Origin: Mytilinidion resinicola
Lineage: Eukaryota > Ascomycota > Dothideomycetes > Mytilinidiales > Mytilinidiaceae
Assembly: GCF_010093595.1 (NCBI RefSeq)
Contig: NW_022985474.1
Span: 253,371 to 317,370 of the forward strand
DNA: 64,000 bases
Direction: 5' to 3'
Shown: piece by piece, positions 32,103 through 44,345 of the stretch
How the letters are laid out: each line of letters begins with the position of its first letter
Position numbering within the stretch: position 1 is the stretch's first letter
Made by a program: the position numbers and the translations under genes
The notes under the pieces: generated by a model
Databases searched by the model: none
Seen by the model: the letters and a program-made list of their open reading frames with translations, nothing else
What the model was told of the DNA's origin: nothing

Positions 32103-32487
32103 GTGGTTGCCCCACCAAGATTCTCGCAACGCGCAACGCGTTCCTCATCTACTATCACAATGGCTACACCACAACAACAAGAACGCGTCCATCAAGAGGG
32201 CAGAATAGCTCTTGTTCTTCAAGCCTACAAGGATGGCCAAGTTAAGACCCTTGGGGCTGCTGCAAAGCTATACGACGTGCCCGCAATGACACTAAGACGA
32301 CGCGCTGCTGGAATTCAACCATAACACGGCCACCACGCATCAATCGCCTTCTTACTCCGGCACAAGAAGAGAGCCTAAAGCAATGGATTCTATTAATAGA
32401 TCAACGCGGTATGCCACCACAAATTGCGACCGTACGGCAGATAGCTAGTATTCTAGCTGCTGAACGCGCCGGATCGGCCACCATATA
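32103..32487 (+). pseudogene. pogo/Fot1-type transposase N-terminus, truncated
   Basis: The frame from the internal Met at 32161 (MATPQQQERVHQEGRIALVL) encodes a psq-type helix-turn-helix: AYKDGQVKTLGAAAKLYDVP then MTLRRRAAGIQP. It stops at TAA 32322-32324. After a frame change the next part continues the same family: NRLLTPAQEESLKQWILLI, DQRGMPPQIATVRQIASILA, ending at TAA after ERAGSATI. This is the DNA-binding half of a Tc1-mariner-superfamily (pogo-like) DDE transposase. It is much less AT-rich than what follows, so it marks the left boundary of the mutated block. Confidence 0.75.
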
Positions 32488-32829
32488 ACCTATTGGCAAG
32501 AATTAGCCGCACGCCTTTATTAAGCGCCACAATAATATACAATCTAAATGGAATTAAAAGTATAACTATTAGCGTGCTAAATACAAGGATCCTATGCTTA
32601 TTTAGGGCTAGTTTAAACGCGTTTAAAATATAAAGATCTAGTATAGTATTCTTAATATAGATACCTAGAATTTTAATAAAACTGGCGTACAGATAACGTA
32701 CTCCACAAGCGAGCGGGCCACCTAAGCGAGCGGGCCACCCTATTACTAAAACGCGATGCAAAATATAAATTGCTCTACAACGCTAATAGATATTAACTTA
32801 ATACAACTTACAGTCTAATCTACAGCAAT

Positions 32830-33700
32830 TTCCTTATCTTTTTAACACGTACGAGCGTTGTATCCTATCTCGCCGCAGCGCCTACAGCGCGCTTGCTGCC
32901 GTGTACTTCCACCCGGGCGCCTCCTATTTTAACGCATTTCGCCCTTAATTTATTTATTAGCTTCCTTTTAAGCAATTATTTCAGAACCCTATACCTTTAT
33001 TAGGACTTTTTACCTCTAAATTCGCTTTTTTTTGCGCTCTCTATACTTTATAGCGGCCTTATTTACCTTTTAAAAGCTTATAACCTAATCGCGTAATAAT
33101 ATAGCCCTATATATCTATACTTCGGCGCCTCTAATAAGTAAATTAAGCGACTTAAGAATTATAGTAGGAGAGCTATTTTAATATATTTAAATGTAATTAT
33201 AAATTAATACTAATTAAAAGCCTAGCTTAAAAGCATTGCTTAGTGTTTTTAATTCCTATTAAGCTTTTATAGCGGCAGGTAATAGTATATAAAGTATAAT
33301 ATTAAGCTTTAAAAGTACTGCCTTTAGATTAAGTAGTATAAGGCCAGCGCCTTAAAAGCTTGCGCAGATATTGCTTTTTATAAATAAGTTGTTAAATACT
33401 GCTTTAAAAGCTAGTAGGAACTTAAGCTTTATAATATAGTTAATATAGTTATATACTAGATCCTTAATTTAGCAACTATACGCTTTTTTTAACGGCGTAA
33501 AACAGCCTATATTAAGCGGCTGTAATAAATACGAAGCGTGCAGTGGTATATATAGCGTAATAATATTATTCTCCTTATAAAGCTTTTTAAATTTAAGTAA
33601 GTTATAGCTTTTATAGCTGTCTAAAATAAGCAGGCGATATATTATTATTAAACACGATATAATCAACCCTATAGCATTTTAGAAATATAACCTAAGAAGG
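32830..33700 (-). pseudogene. Fot1/pogo-type DDE transposase, RIP-degraded, C-terminal half
   Basis: On the minus strand the frame at 33666-33469 reads YRLLILDSYKSYNLLKFKKL, KENNIITLYIPLHASYLLQP and LNIGCFTPLKKAY, the second Asp region of Fot1/pogo transposases. Downstream the same family continues with many stops. It ends near 32,850 with RCRRCGEIGYNARTC, a zinc-knuckle tail known from fungal DDE transposases. All damage I see is stop codons and transitions. Confidence 0.75.
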
Positions 33701-33835
33701 GCCCCTAGGGGCTATCTAAGGCCCTACGAATAATTATACGCAGCTTTAAAGCCCTATAAGTAGTGCCGGCGGCGTCGCGGTAGGTACACCGCGAATTGCG
33801 ACCCCTAACGCGCAGCCGCCCTAGTAATAGTATTA

Positions 33836-33837
33836 AT

Positions 33838-33887
<50 letters not shown>

Positions 33888-33889
33888 CG
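33836..33889 (+). repeat. (AAC)n microsatellite
   Basis: About 18 perfect AAC units, unusual in a region otherwise full of transitions. It lies at the presumed 5' part of the LINE. Confidence 0.9.
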
Positions 33890-33899
33890 CTAAAACCAA

Positions 33900-36800
33900 C
33901 ACCAAAACCCGAAGCCTATTAAGAACGTCCACCAGGACGTCCAAGACCTCGTTAACGAAGCACACGGCATACAAGACCTCCTGCGGAATAAGCCAATCCA
34001 ATCCCTTAAGATAAATGCGATCGTCTAAACCCTCTACGACTTTACAGGACGCGTCCTATTCGGCCTCTCGGATACCGCGAACGACCTACGGCAGACACTA
34101 TGGAAAAAGCTGATAAAGATAATAGAGGACACGAAAAAGGAGGTACACGCGTTATTAACGCACGGGAAGACGTATACCGCAGCAGCAGCAGCAGCAGCAG
34201 CAGGCACAATACTATTAGCTATACTAAGCGGCATAGCTGCGCAATATAGGAAGGCAGCAGGAAATAGGCAGTATATAAGGCAACCTATAAATATCTATAA
34301 AATTACTATCTATATTAAGGATAATAATAAGCGAACTATAACCGCAGCAGATATAAATATAACTATTACCTAAAAGCTTTAAGCAGCCGGACCACCGGAT
34401 ATAACAAAGATTAGCGGTATAAAAAAGCTATAGAGTAGAAATATTAAGGCATATATTGCGGATAAGGCTATAAAGGAAGCACTGCTTAAGAAAAGGGAAT
34501 AGGTATAGGTGCTAGGCAAGACGGTATATATATAACTGCCTGTAGTGCTAATAAAGGTGTATAGAGTACCTAAAAACTTAAACCTAGAAAGCTAAATATT
34601 TAAAGATAATATTATTAGGGCTAACGCGATAATTAACCTAGGCCTAGTTATTAAAAAGATAATATAAAAGAATAAAAAGGGTATAAAAGCTGCGCAAGAG
34701 AACCTAGGCCAACACGCTAGCTTAATTATTGCTAGTATATATATAGAAGTAATAGCAGATAAAGCTATTATAAAAGGATTTATAATAAGTAGATAATTAC
34801 TAATAGCCTTAAGATATAAAGCAGGCTTTATAGCTATATAGTGCTTTAGATACTAGGGCTATAGGTATATTATAAAATACTATAAAAAGAATATCCGATA
34901 TATAGTATATGCAGGGGAATATAATATAAGATAATATACGGCAATAGATACTAAAAAGTGCGCTAACTATAAAAGAAACCACCCGGTATATAGTGCTAAA
35001 TATAGCGTAAGGAAAAAGGCCTAGCTATAGGCTATATTAAAAAGATAGGCGACGCTATACTAATATAATACTAATAAGGGGCCGAGCTTATATACGCTTT
35101 AGGCCCTGCTAGAGGTATATATAACCTTAACCTAGTCCAGGAAAAAAAAAGCTGCTAATAATAATACATATAAAGGCAGTATAGAACTAGGGCCAGCGCC
35201 AACAGTACTAAAGAAAGTAGGATAACCGAAGATATTTAAGTATTCTAATAAGAACCTAAGCTAGCTAAAAATTAACGGAATAATATAGACTGCTTATTTA
35301 ACGCAGCAATCTTCCTATCTAATACCTTTTTAGATATTATATACTTCTCGCTTTATATTACTATTCTTATAGCCTTTAACCTAGTTAACTTAATTAACAA
35401 CGTATAGAGATATAAATAGACTTTTATAACTTAAAACTATTACCTAAGTACTGTTTTTATAGAAAAATAATATAAGCTAGCAACTATACGCCGAAACAGG
35501 TGCAGTAAATACTGCAGATACTATAGATATAGTTTAATATTAGAACAACCTAGCATACTTACTATTATATAGTATAATATTAATAAAAGCCGTAAAACCT
35601 AGAGGGAGTTCCTGGAAAAAGCGGAGAAAGCCTAGTTTTAACTGCTAGTACTAGTAATATAAGAGCTATAGAAGAATATATAGTAATAAAAGTATATAAT
35701 ACTTTATATAAAGTTCTATTACCTTTTATATAGAGGAAGCCTATATATAAAAATATATATATATATTAANNNNNNNNNNNNNNNNNNNNNNNNNNNNNNN
35801 NNNNNNNNNNNNNNNNNNNNNNNNNNNNNNNNNNNNNNNNNNNNNNNNNNNNNNNNNNNNNNNNNNNNNNNNNNNNNNNNNNNNNNNNNNNNNNNNNNNN
35901 NNNNNNNNNNNNNNNNNNNNNNNNNNNNNNNNNNNNNNNNNNNNNNNNNNNNNNNNNNNNNNNNNNNNNNNNNNNNNNNNNNNNNNNNNNNNNNNNNNNN
36001 NNNNNNNNNNNNNNNNNNNNNNNNNNNNNNNNNNNNNNNNNNNNNNNNNNNNNNNNNNNNNNNNNNNNNNNNNNNNNNNNNNNNNNNNNNNNNNNNNNNN
36101 NNNNNNNNNNNNNNNNNNNNNNNNNNNNNNNNNNNNNNNNNNNNNNNNNNNNNNNNNNNNNNNNNNNNNNNNNNNNNNNNNNNNNNNNNNNNNNNNNNNN
36201 NNNNNNNNNNNNNNNNNNNNNNNNNNNNNNNNNNCCTTTTCTATAAATATATACAGGCTATAATTACTGCTATAGTGCCTATTATAAGGCTATTAAAATA
36301 GGTATCGCCGGTATAGTTAGAAAAATACTCGGAGGAAGTATATAAAACTAAGAGAGCGTATAGAATATAGCGCTTATCGCGATCTATAAAGAACTAGATA
36401 TTATACTATATTTAGTATAACTATAAAAAAAGAACTATATAAAGGGAAAGTACTAAGGCGTGGCGCTATATAGTAGAAAAAGTAATAAAAAACCTAAAAA
36501 GTATATAGAAGCTAGCTAATTAGGGCTATATAGCTAGTAAGGAATTAAAACCTCCGCCTTAATTTCCCCCTTTTTTAAAACCTAAGAACTTTACTCTATA
36601 TATAGATAACGAAATAAAAGTATATATACTAGTAGAGCAGTTTTTTCCGCCTCCGGCTAATATAGACTTATCCGACCTAAAAGGGTTCTAATACCCGGAA
36701 CTATATAATACTATACTAGATATTATAATTAAGGATATTTTTTTAGCGCTAATAGGAACTACCCTAGATAAAGCTCCGGGTATTATAGGGATTACTAATA

Positions 36801-38790
36801 GGTTTCTTAAGAAGTGCGAAATACAGCTAGTGCCTATACTAGCTTAGTTTTTTATAAGGTGCCTATATAAAGGATACTATCCTCGGCTATTTAAAATTTT
36901 TATTATAGTAGTGCTATATAAGCCCTAAAAAGCGTCCTATACAACGGCAAAAGCCTATAAGCTAATCGCCCTACTAGAAATAATAGGTAAGCTATTTAAA
37001 TAGATTATAGCTATGCGGCTATTAAAAATTGCGGAAGAAAAGGATATACTTCTACCTAGTTAGATAGGGGCACAACTAGAATATTTAATATAAATAGTAC
37101 TTAAGCTTTTTACTAAATAAATCCACGCTGTATAAAGAGGAAATCTATAGCTTATAGTATTACTTTTTAGCCTAGATATATTAGGGGCGTTCGACTGTAT
37201 ATTATATAAATATATAATATATAACCTATAGATTTAATAAGTACCGGAGTAAATAGTTAGGTTTATAAGGTTCTTCCTACAGGACCGTACTATAAGGCCT
37301 GCTATTAGAAACTTTATAGCAGAACCTATTGCAGTTACTATAGGAATACTGCAGGACTTCTTCCTATTACTAATACTTTTCCTTTTCTTTACTAGCACGC
37401 TTCTACTAATACTATAGCGCGGTAATATAACGGCCTATAGGTTTATTAACAATATAAATATTTTTATATATAGTAAAAGTATAGAAGAAAACTGCAGGAC
37501 TATTAAACGGGCGCATAACCGGTATATAGAGTGGGCAAGAAAGTATAGAGCAGTTTTTGCGCTAGATAAATACCACCTAATATACTTTATAAGAGCCCGT
37601 AAATCTATTAATATAAAAGCTATAGTTAATATATAGGGCTTTACTAAAGGCCCTATAATAAACCTAAAAATACTAAAAGTTTAGGTAGATTCTAAACTTA
37701 AATAGGGCCCGCATATTAATACTATAAAGAATAAAGCCACGGCCTAGATAGGGGCTTTTATAAGGCTTACGGCGTTAACCTAAAGTATAAGCTTCCGAAA
37801 GGTATATATAATATACTCGGCGGTTATTAGGCCTGCTATTATATATAGATATATTTTCTAGTATACTATACTAGGTATAAAAAAGCAGATTAGTAAGATA
37901 AAAATTAAGCAGCTTAAAACAGTATAGAACTAGTGCCTTTATACTATTTTAGGGGTATATAAGACAATAAATATTAGGGTAATAGAGTATAAAATATTAT
38001 ACCTTTTACTCTGGCTAAAGCTAGAGAAACTTATAGTAGCCTATACGGACCGTATATATAAGGGGCTAGCCCGCGAGTATATTAAAACCTAATATAGCTA
38101 TATAAGAGAAATAGTCTATACTAAATACAGGCCGAAAGGAATACTATAGTACGGCCTAAGCAGGCGTAATAAACTTTATAAGCTTATAGTAAAGGTATTA
38201 TAGCTAGCCGTATAATATAAAGGCGAATTAGAAGAATTCTATAGGCGTATAAGGTATAGTATAATCCAGGATAAATATAAAAAGAAGTAGAAGAAGGAAT
38301 AGAAAGCCTACTATAAAGAACTACGCTAAAAACCTTTAATACTAGTACTTAATACTAAATAGAGCAAATAATAAAAGGTACTATATAAAGAACTTATAAA
38401 AGTAGAGAGTATAATTATTATAAACCTATAAATAGAGTATATAGGGCTTAACGGTTACCTCTACTATATAAGAGTGCCCGGCTACCTAATACCGGTATAC
38501 CCTTGCGGGCATAGCTTCTAATCCCTAAAATATATTATAATAAGTTGCAGAAAACACGTTAAAAGCAGGGGCGAGCTATTCTAGAAGGCTAAGATAAGGA
38601 CGTATAAACAGCTCTATAGAAGCTAGAAAAAAAGAAAGGCTATAGCCTAATAGCTTTTCTAAAAAATAGACCTTTTACTATACCTTTTAGTAGCTAGAGA
38701 AATAGTAAAGGCGGAAATATAGGTATTCCACCTTTTATAACTTTATATAACTATATATACTATATATACTATATATACTACCTTAAACAA
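33900..38790 (+). mobile_element. Tad-like non-LTR retrotransposon (LINE), RIP-degraded
   Basis: ORF1 remains start near 33.9 kb (TANDLRQTLWKKLIKIIEDT). They contain a (GCA)n run at 34179-34203 and a mutated Gag-like zinc-knuckle region at about 34,840-35,010, with cysteines partly changed to Tyr. The endonuclease region is largely lost in the assembly gap. The reverse transcriptase follows from about 36,600: DKAPGIIGITNRFLKKCEIQ, YKLIALLEIIGKLFK, LDILGAFD at about 37171-37195, and the position of the YADD box reads FINNINIF at 37441-37464. The element ends near 38,790 in short ACTATATAT repeats, a usual kind of LINE tail. Ends are approximate. Confidence 0.78.
35770..36234. other. Assembly gap (465 N)
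   Basis: A run of N interrupts the LINE between ORF1/endonuclease and reverse transcriptase. Gap length may be an estimate from scaffolding. Confidence 1.
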
Positions 38791-39229
38791 TCTAACAGCG
38801 TTTTAGCCGCCGATTTTAGAGGGTTGTAACGCCGTTTTATAAGGCTAACTTGCCGTAAAACCCCCCTAAACGTGCCGGCACTAGCTTAAACGCACGTGCT
38901 TTTCGGGTTTCCTCTATTAGCTAGCGTAGGCGCTAATAGTTAAAGGAACCCTGGAGCTCGTTTTATATCCTAGAGCGCAGCGGCACGCCTGCGACCTTAA
39001 TCTATTTTTAACCCCTATATTATATCCTAAACTAAGGCCGCCCTGCCAGCGGCGTATTTAAAACCTTCTACTTCTTATTAGCTATAAATCCGCGCACTAG
39101 AGCCCCTTCCTCCTCTTTACTTTCCTCTGCTTAACTAGCTGCGTACCTACTATCTACTATATTATTTACTAAGTTTTTTCTAGCAACCTTTCCCTTTATT
39201 AACCTCTACGCACCGATATATACTATTAT
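38791..39229. other. Spacer between LINE and DUF3435 copy
   Basis: About 440 bp with a GC-richer patch (38,810-39,000) that retains CpG-rich words. No gene is seen. Confidence 0.4.
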
Positions 39230-41570
39230 CTACCGGTTAACAATTCCTCTAAAAAGAGCAAGTATATAAAGTCTAGTATAGATAATAGTATAGGGTCGAA
39301 TATAGATCTAATAGATATTAACACTTATACTAATAAGGATAGCAATGGTATAGAGGACGAAGTATAGCTTTTCCCTAATAAAAACCTTCCGCCTAAGCAC
39401 TTCCTTTAACAGATGGAAATATTTAACAATTAAAAGTATATAGAACAGGACTATAAGAACAGCACTACTAGCCTGCTAGATTATATAGAAGATTAGTAGA
39501 ATTAGTAGGTTATTAGTTTCTATTCTCCCCTTTTAACCCGCGCTAGACTTAAGATATACAACACTAATATAGTATAAATACTAGATATACCTTAGGAAAG
39601 ACAACCTATATACCTATTTAACTATATCCGTCCGCACACTATATACCTTTTTTAACTGGCTACTTAGTTAGCGCTAAGGGAAGAAAGGAAGGAAACTTCC
39701 GGGTACTAAGTTTGCTAGCTCCCTTAGGATATACTGGAAGGTATTCCGCCTAGTATATAAAAGAGCAACTAGTAATAAGATTAATAGCAAAATAAACCGG
39801 AGCATATATAAGGTGCTAAGAAAACTAGTAAAAAAACACAAGCTAAAGAAAATAGGGTAAGATAAGGCCTGTATATATATAGAGGATTAAACTAAAGTAT
39901 AATAAATAAACCTTATAATAACTAAAAAGAGATATTCTTACGGACGGTGTAGGATATAAGTCTAGATCTACTTTTAACTTAGTAGTTTTATAGTAAATCG
40001 GCTACAAGCTATTCTTAAACTCCGCTATTAATATATATAGGTTACCCTACTCTAAAATCTAGAAAAAGGGCCTTATTAGGTATTACTAGAGTTTACCTTC
40101 GAATTTATAAAGGAGTTCCTTAGGATAAAAAATATATAAGTCTATAAGTTTTCTAGTTTAGCTAATATCTATATATTTTTAAAAGAATACTAATTTTAGT
40201 AAGGAATACCTTCTTTATCCCTAAAATTATCTATAATAAGTTCTTTATCTTTAGTCTATATATTTTCCTTTTTAGGGTGCTCTTCCGCAATTAGGCGTTT
40301 GCAGCATATAATCTAATATCCGAAAAGGAATTAAGCAGGCTCTTTATTCTACTAGAGCGCAATAAGCTACTATTAACCCTTAGTAGGAAATTAGATAATA
40401 TCCTAGTTCTTTAGCAACCGGTAAAAACCGTAAATAGCTAGAGTATTTCTCTTAACCAGCCTTTTTAGTACTCTATATTACTGCCCTAGATTAAAGTACT
40501 AGGGGAAATTACAGGGTTTGCCTAAATTACCTATCCCTATTTATTAAGATATAATAGAGGGAAGGCCTTTAATAAAAATAGTAAGCTTAGCCTAAGCCGT
40601 TATTATTAAGACGTAGAATTAATATAATATATAGGCAATATTAGCAAGGCTATGCAAAACCTTATAATAACGCACCGCGATAGCCGGACGTTCTTAAAAC
40701 ACTATCTCTTACAACGTATTATAGTAGATACACAAGCTATTATACAAGGCATCTAGCCCTAAAATATACTAATGCGAGCAGCTTATACTATAAGTCGCTT
40801 AATTAATCCTTAATAGCCCTAATAGCTTACTCCGGAACAATCTGCATTAGTAAATAATTATTCTAGAGTATATTACCTACTCTAAGAATAAGAAAAACTT
40901 AAATATACCCTAAACGCCATAAAATATCCAAAGTATAAAGAGTATAATTGCAAAATCACCCGGAAAAGGCAGTACTAGCGAGATGTCCTTTTTAAGAAGG
41001 TTAAGGAACGCTATAAATATAAGCAACCCGTGCGTAATATTAAGCAGCAGCTTAATAGTATTAAAGTTAAAACCGAGATAGTTATAGTACAGCCTTAGTA
41101 TGCTATACTCCTAGTATAGAAAAAGCTAATCGACGCTATTATAGCCCCGCCGGGAGTTACTCTAAAAGCAGAGATACGCCGGCGTAATAGAGCTATTTAA
41201 GCCGTTACGGAATATTATAGGGTTAAGAAGGGCGGAATACACCCTATTTAACTCTAATAATTAAGCGGTGGTATTACGCTACTAGGTAAAAGCAAAAATA
41301 ATACCTAGCTAGACCTATCTATATAAACGCTAGAAGCAGCTAAGGTGTCTATATATAAGAAGATAAGGCCGAGGATATATTTTATTTGCCTAGGTAACGA
41401 AAATCTGCTAATAGAACTGCGCATATACTTATTTAAAACCCTAGGCGATTTTAGTAAATATTATAAAAGAAAGCACCTAGTAAATACTAGGAAAAAAGAA
41501 TCTATTAGATATAATCTCTACTAGGTTGGCCTAGATAATAAAATGCACTAGCAATAATATACTCTCGATA
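39230..41570 (+). pseudogene. DUF3435/FluG-type tyrosine recombinase with C-terminal zinc finger, RIP-degraded (copy 1)
   Basis: Reading through TAG/TAA stops gives family signatures in order: the LPxIKVLGEITGFA region near 40,480-40,530, LRYNRGKAFN, MQNLIITHRDSRTFLKHYLL (the His/Tyr end of the catalytic core), IIVDTQAIIQGI, NILMRAAYTISRLINP, LTPEQSALVNN, NIKQQLNSIK, and finally a mutated C2H2-like finger (FICLGNENLL ... YKRKHLVNT ... LDNKMH) at about 41,370-41,545. DUF3435 proteins are tyrosine-recombinase-like. Members drive Starship elements, and related Crypton recombinases move DNA transposons. With this many stops it is inactive. Whether it belonged to a Starship cannot be told from the window. 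Confidence 0.7.
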
Positions 41571-41600
41571 TTTATAGTACTGTTTTATAAATCTGCGCTG

Positions 41601-41690
41601 CCTATTCTAGCCCCCTAGGCGCTAGCGCTTATATTACGCTAGCGATTCTAATACGCCAGCGTTATAGAGCTTACCCTAGCTTGCTATTAA
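41601..41690. repeat. CTAGCG satellite-like unit (copy A)
   Basis: A unit of about 70-80 bp, with GCGCTAGCGCTTA then CTAGCGATTCTAATA, CCAGCGTTATA and a CTAGC end. It recurs at 43,738-43,867, 44,005-44,119 and 51,173-51,245. Confidence 0.7.
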
Positions 41691-42499
41691 AACTACTGCT
41701 ATTTTGCTTTTTCTTTTTTTCTTAAGCTTCTTTGCTCCTCTATTATAATACCTTAGTTTAGAGCGGATTCTAGAAGTAGATAAAAGAGTTTTTCTATACT
41801 AAGTTAAACCTTTTTTTATATACTTAGCTTTTTAATTACAACTTCCTCTATCTTTCCTATACTTAGCAGACACCTCTACACCTTGCCTCCTCGCGCTAGC
41901 CTTATACCAGCCCTACCTATAAGCTTCCTTTCGCTTACTAGCAGTTTCTTCTATTCTATTTTGCTGTTCCCGTTCCTTATACTCGCTCTGCGATTAGTAT
42001 TTAATTATTTCTAATAGCCTTACTACTACTATCTGCTAACTTATATAGCCTTTACTAGCTCTTAACTAGCGCTTTTACTGCCTACTATAGTAAACTATAT
42101 GCCGCTTTCTTACCTAGCCGATACCGCGAACCCGCTCCGCCACGTTTTAGAGCTGCCTACGCCTTAAACCCCGGCCGGCGCTGCTACTAGATATAACCAA
42201 CTCGCGGGTATAGCTGTAAAGTAGGATTACTTTATAAAACCACGTAAGGACTTTTTCTTAATATACGTTAACTAAGTTATATAGAACCTTTATAACGGCG
42301 GCCGCAGTAATATCTATATAGTAGATATAGGGATATTTAGTATAAAAGTTGTGCGCGTTAAATAGATAGATACTAGTTACGGCACTATAGTTAGTATTAA
42401 CGTTGCTAGGAACGTTTTAAAACCTAATAGGTATATTCTTATAAAATAGAATAGGTTTAAGACAGTATATATACTTTTTCTATATTTTAGGCAACCTTA

Positions 42500-43280
42500 G
42501 CAAATATTTTAAAAGGAAGCACCTTATAAATACTAAGAAAGAAGAATCTATTAAATGCAATTTCTACTAGGTTAACTAGCAATAATATACTTATAAGGTC
42601 CGAAATACTATAAAGCATCTAAAGTATAAAAAGCTTAATCGCAAAATTAACTAGAAAAGGCAGCGCTAGCGAAATACCCTTCTTTAGGATATTAAGAAAC
42701 GCTAGAAGTATAAGCAACCTATGCGTAATATTAAGCAGCAGCTTGCCGGTATTAAAAATAAAAATAAGGTTGTTATAGTACAGCTTTAATATGCTATACT
42801 CCTAGTATAGAAAAATTTAGCTAATACTATTATAGCCCCACCGGGAGTTACTTTAGAAGCAGAGATATACCGGTGTAATAGAGCTATCCAAGCCGTTATA
42901 GAATATTATAGGGTTAAAAAGGGCGGAATAAACCCTGCTCGAGCAAAGCAATAGAGCGGAAATATTACCCTGCCAGCTAAAAGCTAGTTAGAGTATAATA
43001 AAGAAGCACTAAAAGTAGTAAAAGTGTCGGTGTATAAAAAGAAGAGGCCGAAAAGATATTGGAAATGCATTAGCAATCCTAGTCTGCTAATCGAAGATCG
43101 GATATATAAATTTAGTTATAAAGGCAATCTTAGCAAATATTTTAAATAGAAGCACTTAAAATATATTAAAAAAGGGGACTTTTTTAGTTGCGAGCTTTAT
43201 AAGGTATTCCTGGAAAACAAAATATATATGCAATAATATAGCCTAGAGGTCTATAGTATAGTAATATAAGTATAGATATT
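42500..43280 (+). pseudogene. DUF3435-type recombinase C-terminal fragment (copy 2)
   Basis: This stretch repeats the C-terminal part of the 39.2-41.6 kb copy. For example, 42,772-42,931 parallels 41,083-41,240 almost base by base, with mostly C/T and G/A differences and one short indel. The finger region reads CISNPSLLIEDRIYKF ... NLSKYFK.KHL near 43,060-43,160. An extra finger-like piece at 42,485-42,560 suggests the copy was rearranged. The N-terminal catalytic part is missing. Confidence 0.65.
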
Positions 43281-43737
43281 TTACTTTTTCTTTAGTAGGT
43301 AATACTACTCCCTTTTTAAAACTTTATTTTCCCTGTGCTACCTATAGCAAATGCTAGTTAGAGCTTTTTTATAAAATAGGAACTTTAAAGGCATAATATT
43401 AGTTAATAGGTATAGAGTATAATACTATAGATTTAAATAGTAATATTAAAGCAGTGTTTTTTATTAAATATACGTAGGATTAGTTAAAATTGCTCTAATA
43501 AGTGCAATTAACTACGGCCTTATTTTACAAGGCTTTATAACTAAATTAAATTTATTATAGCGTTGTTTAACGTGATAAAGCTTTGCGAAAATACGGTCCC
43601 GCAGGCTGGGCACCTTTTTTACCTCTAAAACCTTACTACCACGCTAAGGATTACAACTTTTTAGGGTTTATACTTAATTAGGCGTCTATTAACCTACAAC
43701 TAAGTAAATATAGCACGCACTCTAGCTTGTTTAGAAC

Positions 43738-43867
43738 GCCGGCGCTGCTATTATACTAGCGATTCTAATATATTAGTATTATAGGAGCTTATTTTAGCTC
43801 CCTCTAAACGCTGGAGCTTACCTTATACTAGCGATTTAAATACACTAGTATTATAAGGCCTATTCTA
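43738..43867. repeat. CTAGCG satellite-like units (copies B and C)
   Basis: Two adjacent diverged units in tandem, at about 43,738-43,800 and 43,801-43,867, each with ACTAGCGAT then TA..AGTATTATA. Confidence 0.65.
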
Positions 43868-43998
43868 GTCTCCGTTTAATTAACTTAACTAGTATTTCCA
43901 GTTAACCCCGGGCTAATAGTAGGAATATACTACGTATACAGCGCTCTATAAAGTCCCGGATTAACTTAATTAAACCCTCTAGTTAATTAAACGGAGAC
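43868..43998. mobile_element. Candidate MITE with 18 bp terminal inverted repeats
   Basis: GTCTCCGTTTAATTAACT at 43868-43885 is the exact reverse complement of the sequence ending at 43998. The 131 bp insert interrupts a CTAGCG satellite unit (CCTATTCTAG on the left, CTAATTCTAG on the right). It is too short to code and is GC-poor except for a CCCGGG centre. The transposase source is unknown. Confidence 0.6.
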
Positions 43999-44004
43999 CC
44001 TAAT

Positions 44005-44119
44005 TCTAGCTTTTTAGGCGCTAGCGCTTACCTTATACTAGCGTTGCTATATATAATCCGCTAGCGATTCTAATATACCAGCGTTATAGGGCCTATTTTA
44101 GCTCCCTCTAGACGCTAGG
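44005..44119. repeat. CTAGCG satellite-like unit (copy D, split by LTR element)
   Basis: The unit ends at GACGCTAGG and resumes behind the retrotransposon at 51,173 with CTAGGGCTTACC. Removing the element and one CTAGG restores the unit. Confidence 0.75.
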
Positions 44120-44345
44120 TGTTATATCGTTCCTTAGTATTCTTTTAGTAGTTATTAAGGCCTCGGATTATTACGTGCATGGACGTCACGTGATCCTGGG
44201 CCGAGGGTTCTTCCGGCGCCCGGAGTTCTGCCGGCGCCTGCTAGCGCGCGCTCAACTATATAGCAGGCCCGTGGCCGGAGCCTTTCTCCTCTCCACGCAA
44301 CCTCGTTAATAGCAATACAACCCTTTTCCAGCCACGAACCTAACA
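44120..44345 (+). repeat. 5' LTR
   Basis: 226 bp, starting TGTTATATCG and ending CGAACCTAACA. It differs from the 3' LTR by about 22 substitutions, all transitions by my count, and no indel. It is less AT-rich than the internal region. Confidence 0.92.

Noticed and set aside
33705..34001. Minus-strand protein with long poly-Leu run
   Set aside because: The Leu run is the reverse reading of the (AAC)n microsatellite.
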